From assembly GCA_003487525.1 (NCBI GenBank), contig DNDT01000526.1, positions 1,867-10,030 of the forward strand: 8,164 nt of DNA, written 5' to 3'. The DNA comes from Flavobacteriales bacterium (GTDB taxonomy: Bacteria; Bacteroidota; Bacteroidia; Flavobacteriales_E; Vicingaceae). The position numbers and the translations under genes are program-made. Of the stretch, positions 6,007 to 8,164 are shown piece after piece (the first letter of the stretch is position 1; every line of letters begins with the position of its first letter). The notes under the pieces are model-generated. The model was not told the origin of the DNA, did no database searches, and saw nothing but the letters and a program-made list of their open reading frames with translations.

Positions 6007-7176
6007 ATGGAATTCGGAGAGTACTTTGAACCAGTATCAGAGAGTCTTATCCGGGATATTGATCACCCGGATCAAAATCAAATTGCATTTAAACTCATTC
6101 CGGCTGCAGATTTTTTCGATTCAGATACTGTAAAGGTAGATATCGCGCTTATCGGAGTGCCCGAGGACAGAGGAGCGGTCAATAACAAAGGCTGTGCTGA
6201 ATCGGTCGTGGAAATACGAAAATCACTCTATCGCCTGTTCGATCACAACCACATAAAAATGGTGGATCTAGGCGACCTGATACCCGGTCACACAATTCAG
6301 GACACCTATTTAGCGTTATCCAATGTGATGAACGAGCTGATGATACGAAATATCGTCCCGGTCGTTATAGGAGGAAGCAATGATCTGACCTATGCAAATT
6401 TTAAGGCCTACGAAGCGCTGGACATTGTGGTCAATTTTGTCAGTGTTGACAGTGAGTTCAACATAGGTCTGGGGGAAGAAGAAATTAATTCAAGAAATTA
6501 CCTGAGCAAAATATTACTGACGCAGCCCAACTACCTGTTCAATTTCAGCAACCTTGGTTTTCAGAGTTATTTGGTTGGCTCGGATGAGATTAATCTGATC
6601 GAAAAACTGAACTTCGACAGCATTCGGCTCGGTAACGTCAGGGCTAATTTGACACACGCAGAACCCGTCCTGAGAAACGCGGATATGGTCAGTTTCGATA
6701 TTTCCGCTGCCCGAAGGCCGGATGCTCCAGGAAATAAATACGCCAGCCCCAATGGTTTTTATGGAGAAGAAATGTGCCAGCTCAGCAGGTATGCGGGAAT
6801 GAGCGACAAGTTAAGTTCCTTCGGAATTTATGAGTGCAACACAACGCTTGATGATTCAGGACAAACTGCCGATCTTGCCGCACAAATGATTTGGTATTTT
6901 ATTGACGGTTTTTATCACAGAAAGGGCGATTTTCCAAAGTGCAACAAGGACGAGTATTTAAAATTTAATGTGACCATCGGTCATCCCCATCAGCACATCG
7001 TTTTTTACAAAAGTCCGAAAAGCGGAAGATGGTGGATGGAAATACCGTATCCCAGTGATGTTCAATTAAAATACGAGCGTCATTTACTTGCTCCGTGCAA
7101 CTATGACGACTATCTGAAAGCCATGGAAAACGAGATTCCCGACCGATGGATTCACATGTATAAAAAACTCTTGTAA
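6007..7176 (+). CDS. Arginase/formimidoylglutamase-fold protein with degenerate metal site
   Basis: The 389-residue protein has the ureohydrolase fold signatures: 'IALIGVPEDRG' (about 46-56), 'VVIGGSNDLTY' (119-129), 'SFDISAARRPDAPG' (229-242) and 'GIYECNTTLDD' (273-283). Active arginases hold two Mn ions with GG(G/D)H, DAHxD and SFDxD. Here the matching positions are N125 for His, D148-S-E150-F-N152 for D-x-H-x-D, and D231-I-S233 for D-x-D. By motif alignment only D148 and D231 remain of the six usual ligands. I recall the same GGSxDLTY form in Bacteroidota homologues next to topA, so this seems to be a family trait, not decay in this genome. Automatic annotation would probably call it formimidoylglutamase (hutG-like), but that activity is doubtful. 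It starts 6 bp after topA. The C-terminus ends with a Trp-rich 'SGRWWMEIPYP' and 'EIPDRWIHMYKK'. No signal peptide is seen. Confidence 0.88.
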   Translation: MEFGEYFEPVSESLIRDIDHPDQNQIAFKLIPAADFFDSDTVKVDIALIGVPEDRGAVNNKGCAESVVEIRKSLYRLFDHNHIKMVDLGDLIPGHTIQDTYLALSNVMNELMIRNIVPVVIGGSNDLTYANFKAYEALDIVVNFVSVDSEFNIGLGEEEINSRNYLSKILLTQPNYLFNFSNLGFQSYLVGSDEINLIEKLNFDSIRLGNVRANLTHAEPVLRNADMVSFDISAARRPDAPGNKYASPNGFYGEEMCQLSRYAGMSDKLSSFGIYECNTTLDDSGQTADLAAQMIWYFIDGFYHRKGDFPKCNKDEYLKFNVTIGHPHQHIVFYKSPKSGRWWMEIPYPSDVQLKYERHLLAPCNYDDYLKAMENEIPDRWIHMYKKLL

Positions 7177-7311
7177 ATTAGACCCGAGACATTGAGACAA
7201 ATTACATGGAAAGATGAGGTGTTTAAATTTATTTGTGCTCACGGTTTTTTTAACTATTTTAGCGCCCAAGTCAAACTTTTCGCTAGATATAATAGCAGTT
7301 CAGGCCCCCAT

Positions 7312-8164
7312 ATGAAGAGATTACCAATTCTGCTTATTGTAATTCTTTGTGCCCAAACTATTGTGGCTCAACAAGATCCGGTTATTACCCAAAATATGTT
7401 CAACAGACAGAGCATAAATCCGGCGTTCGTTGGCAGCAAGGAAGCAATATGCGGAACCCTGTTAAACAGACAGCAGTGGGTAGGATTTGATGGCGCTCCA
7501 ACAACAACTTATTTCAGTGTTCATTCTGATCTTAACTATGAAAAATGGTATATAAAAAATGACGGTATTGGGCTAAACCTGATGTACGATGAACTCGGAA
7601 ATATTGGCGAACTCAATATTAAATTGGCATATGCATACCGTCAAGCATCTAATTTTGCCCCGGGATATTTTAGTCTTGGAGTGGACGTGGGATACACCCA
7701 GCAAACCATGAAGGACAACTGGAAACCAAATGATCACCAGTTTATCGATCCCGCAATTCCAGGTGCATCGTCAGCCAGTCTCATTGACTTAGGACTGGGC
7801 CTCTACTACTACAATGGGGATAATTACTATGCCGGTTTCAGTGTGGCTCATCTGACGGAGCCCAGTTTTCCTCATACGGGAACACACTGGCAATTTGAAT
7901 TTCCGAAATACAGAACCTATTATTTTCAAGGCGGCAATAATTTCAGACCCTTTAATACACAAACGCCGATGCAGTTGCGCCACTCTTTGTATTTTAAATA
8001 CGACATCGTGGCCTGGACACTGGATTACAACATCAACCTCTTAATCAATAATTTCTTTTGGGTAGGTCCTTCTTACCGGGTGGACAATTCCATTAGCGTG
8101 ATTGGAGGTATGGACTTCGGAGCTGTGGCCCCGTCGTGGGAAGGACTTAAATTAGGTGTTGCAT
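7312..8164 (+). CDS. porP: Type IX secretion system membrane protein, PorP/SprF family (3' end cut)
   Basis: The frame runs from ATG 7312 to the window end, giving 284 residues; the family usually has about 300-340, so little is missing. A signal peptide is clear: MKR, a hydrophobic core (LPILLIVILCAQ), and a likely cut after 'TIVA' at residue 19. The mature start 'QDPVITQNMFNRQSINPAFVGS' and then 'NRQQWVGFDGAPTTTYFS' are the PorP/SprF hallmark. The rest alternates Gly/aromatic strands typical of an outer-membrane beta-barrel ('YFSLGVDVGY', 'YAGFSVAHLTEP', 'FFWVGPSYRV'). These proteins are T9SS outer-membrane components, either the PorP of the core machine or SprF-type partners of secreted adhesins. 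The topA / arginase-like / porP order favours the core PorP, with gldK/porK expected next. The frame is open upstream to the arginase stop, but the signal peptide supports ATG 7312. Confidence 0.92.
   Translation, partial: MKRLPILLIVILCAQTIVAQQDPVITQNMFNRQSINPAFVGSKEAICGTLLNRQQWVGFDGAPTTTYFSVHSDLNYEKWYIKNDGIGLNLMYDELGNIGELNIKLAYAYRQASNFAPGYFSLGVDVGYTQQTMKDNWKPNDHQFIDPAIPGASSASLIDLGLGLYYYNGDNYYAGFSVAHLTEPSFPHTGTHWQFEFPKYRTYYFQGGNNFRPFNTQTPMQLRHSLYFKYDIVAWTLDYNINLLINNFFWVGPSYRVDNSISVIGGMDFGAVAPSWEGLKLGVA

Noticed and set aside
7285..7296. TAGATATAATAG ahead of porP as a classical -10 box
   Set aside because: It lacks a matching -35 and is not the Bacteroidota promoter form. It lies only about 16 bp before the start codon.

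Overview
The window looks like a chromosomal segment of a member of the phylum Bacteroidota. The evidence is a PorP/SprF-type outer-membrane protein of the type IX secretion system (T9SS), a Bacteroidota-style LptE lipoprotein, a Bacteroidota-style MiaB, and a promoter of the TTTG / TAnnTTTG class upstream of miaB. DNA is moderately AT-rich and codon use looks even across the genes. I see no insertion sequence, phage gene, CRISPR array, tRNA or rRNA. The lower-level taxon cannot be fixed from this sequence.

Layout: two gene sets diverge from a 184-bp spacer (3534-3717). Leftward (minus strand) runs a tightly packed set: miaB (tRNA ms2i6A37 methylthiotransferase), a sigma-54 activator with no sensor domain, lptE (LPS-assembly lipoprotein), and the first 113 codons of an acidic hypothetical protein that leaves the window at position 1. 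Junctions are a 7-bp gap, a 14-bp overlap and a 2-bp gap, so this is very probably one transcription unit. Rightward (plus strand) run topA (DNA topoisomerase I), an arginase/formimidoylglutamase-fold protein, and a PorP/SprF gene cut by the window end after 284 codons. From memory of other Bacteroidota, porP in this setting is followed by gldK/L/M/N (porK/L/M/N), so the window probably stops at the doorstep of the T9SS core operon.

The most striking observation is an amber codon (TAG, 4084-4086) in the middle of topA, an otherwise intact and well-conserved gene. The frame continues perfectly on both sides and there is no indel. This single base change separates the Toprim catalytic domain from the domain carrying the active-site tyrosine. 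It could be a sequencing or assembly error, a real nonsense mutation, or suppression. TAG also ends lptE and topA in normal positions, which argues against wholesale reassignment of TAG.

A second point is the arginase-fold protein between topA and porP. It keeps the fold signatures but has lost about four of the six canonical metal ligands, so it is probably not an ordinary ureohydrolase. Its position beside T9SS genes suggests a non-catalytic or altered role. The divergent spacer also holds a good miaB promoter, an inverted repeat overlapping its -33 element, and an A/T-only 21-bp palindrome.
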